Below are positions 42,435 to 42,482 of a stretch of DNA of 42,482 nucleotides, piece after piece. The notes beneath the pieces were generated by a model that was given only the letters and a program-made list of their open reading frames with translations, had not been told where the DNA came from and ran no database searches. Source of the DNA: Bacteroidaceae bacterium. Its GTDB lineage: Bacteria > Bacteroidota > Bacteroidia > Bacteroidales > Bacteroidaceae. Each line of letters opens with the position of its first letter. Position 1 is the stretch's first letter. The DNA lies in NCBI GenBank assembly GCA_024400995.1, contig JAKSLU010000008.1, positions 1-42,482 on the forward strand, read 5' to 3'. The position numbers and the translations under genes were made by a program.

Positions 42435-42482
42435 CGCGGAGTGGAGCAGTTGGTAGCTCGCCAGGCTCATAACCTGGAGGTC
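42435..42482 (+). tRNA. Initiator-type tRNA-Met (anticodon CAT), cut by window end
   Basis: The 5' part of a tRNA: acceptor CGCGGAG, D arm GAGC-AGTTGGTA-GCTC, anticodon stem CCAGG/CCTGG with loop CTCATAA (anticodon CAT). The first base C and the purine-pyrimidine 11:24 pair in the D stem are features of bacterial initiator tRNA. The anticodon stem has A29-U41 in place of the first of the three usual G-C pairs. The T arm and 3' end lie beyond the window. Confidence 0.85.

Overview
The window looks like chromosomal DNA of an anaerobic Bacteroidales, most likely Prevotellaceae. Evidence is the Bacteroidota promoter form (TTG about 20 bases before TAnnTTTG), type IX secretion-like C-terminal tails (YDLQGR type), a fused SecDF, a BspA-like leucine-rich repeat protein, DUF4491 and DUF4294 proteins, and NrdD/NrdG. 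Most genes are GC-rich. The first 2.4 kb, with the leucine-rich repeat gene, is visibly more AT-rich. No phage, insertion sequence or CRISPR array was seen. Genus and species cannot be fixed from the sequence alone.

Layout, left half. The left edge holds the tail of an Rpn/PDDEXK-type nuclease gene. A secreted leucine-rich repeat protein follows, carrying an internal domain like the C-terminal domain of ribosomal protein L7/L12. Next is the anaerobic ribonucleotide reductase operon nrdD-nrdG behind a structured leader of about 160 nt. A three-gene polysaccharide export cassette (Wza-like lipoprotein, Wzc-like tyrosine kinase, PHP phosphatase) follows, then secDF. The next gene joins a SpoU/TrmH RNA methyltransferase in frame to a DUF4294 protein. 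An NhaD-type antiporter precedes a tRNA-Arg(CCT) gene lying next to argS. All protein genes from 325 to 15784 are on the minus strand.

Layout, right half. From argS onward nearly all genes are on the plus strand and tightly packed: two small membrane proteins (one of 34 residues), an RNase H, an Lrp-like regulator, DUF4491, a fused C26/M19 peptidase, a glutaminyl cyclase lipoprotein, SufE, a sialate O-acetylesterase-like protein, a rhomboid protease and an endonuclease/exonuclease/phosphatase-fold protein. Two very large secreted proteins follow (metallophosphoesterase and CotH-kinase). After a minus-strand HD-domain gene come uridine kinase, an AraC-type regulator, a TonB-dependent receptor, an OmpA lipoprotein, a DEDDy exonuclease, an RlmI-like methyltransferase, rhamnulokinase and the start of an initiator-type tRNA-Met.

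Structure outside genes. The most unusual signal is a family of 22-bp repeats in three short intergenic arrays (near 2.7, 16.1 and 34.1 kb). Their shared core is TTTTCCTTAGTCTATAC, and the third array is inverted. One unit plus an attached 41-bp hairpin module flanks the leucine-rich repeat gene as direct repeats. A second signal is an inverted pair of repeats of about 80 bp, one of which supplies the last codons and stop of the AraC-type regulator. Functional links within the window are the glutaminyl cyclase with downstream exported proteins whose predicted mature N-terminus is Gln, and the Wzc kinase with its phosphatase.
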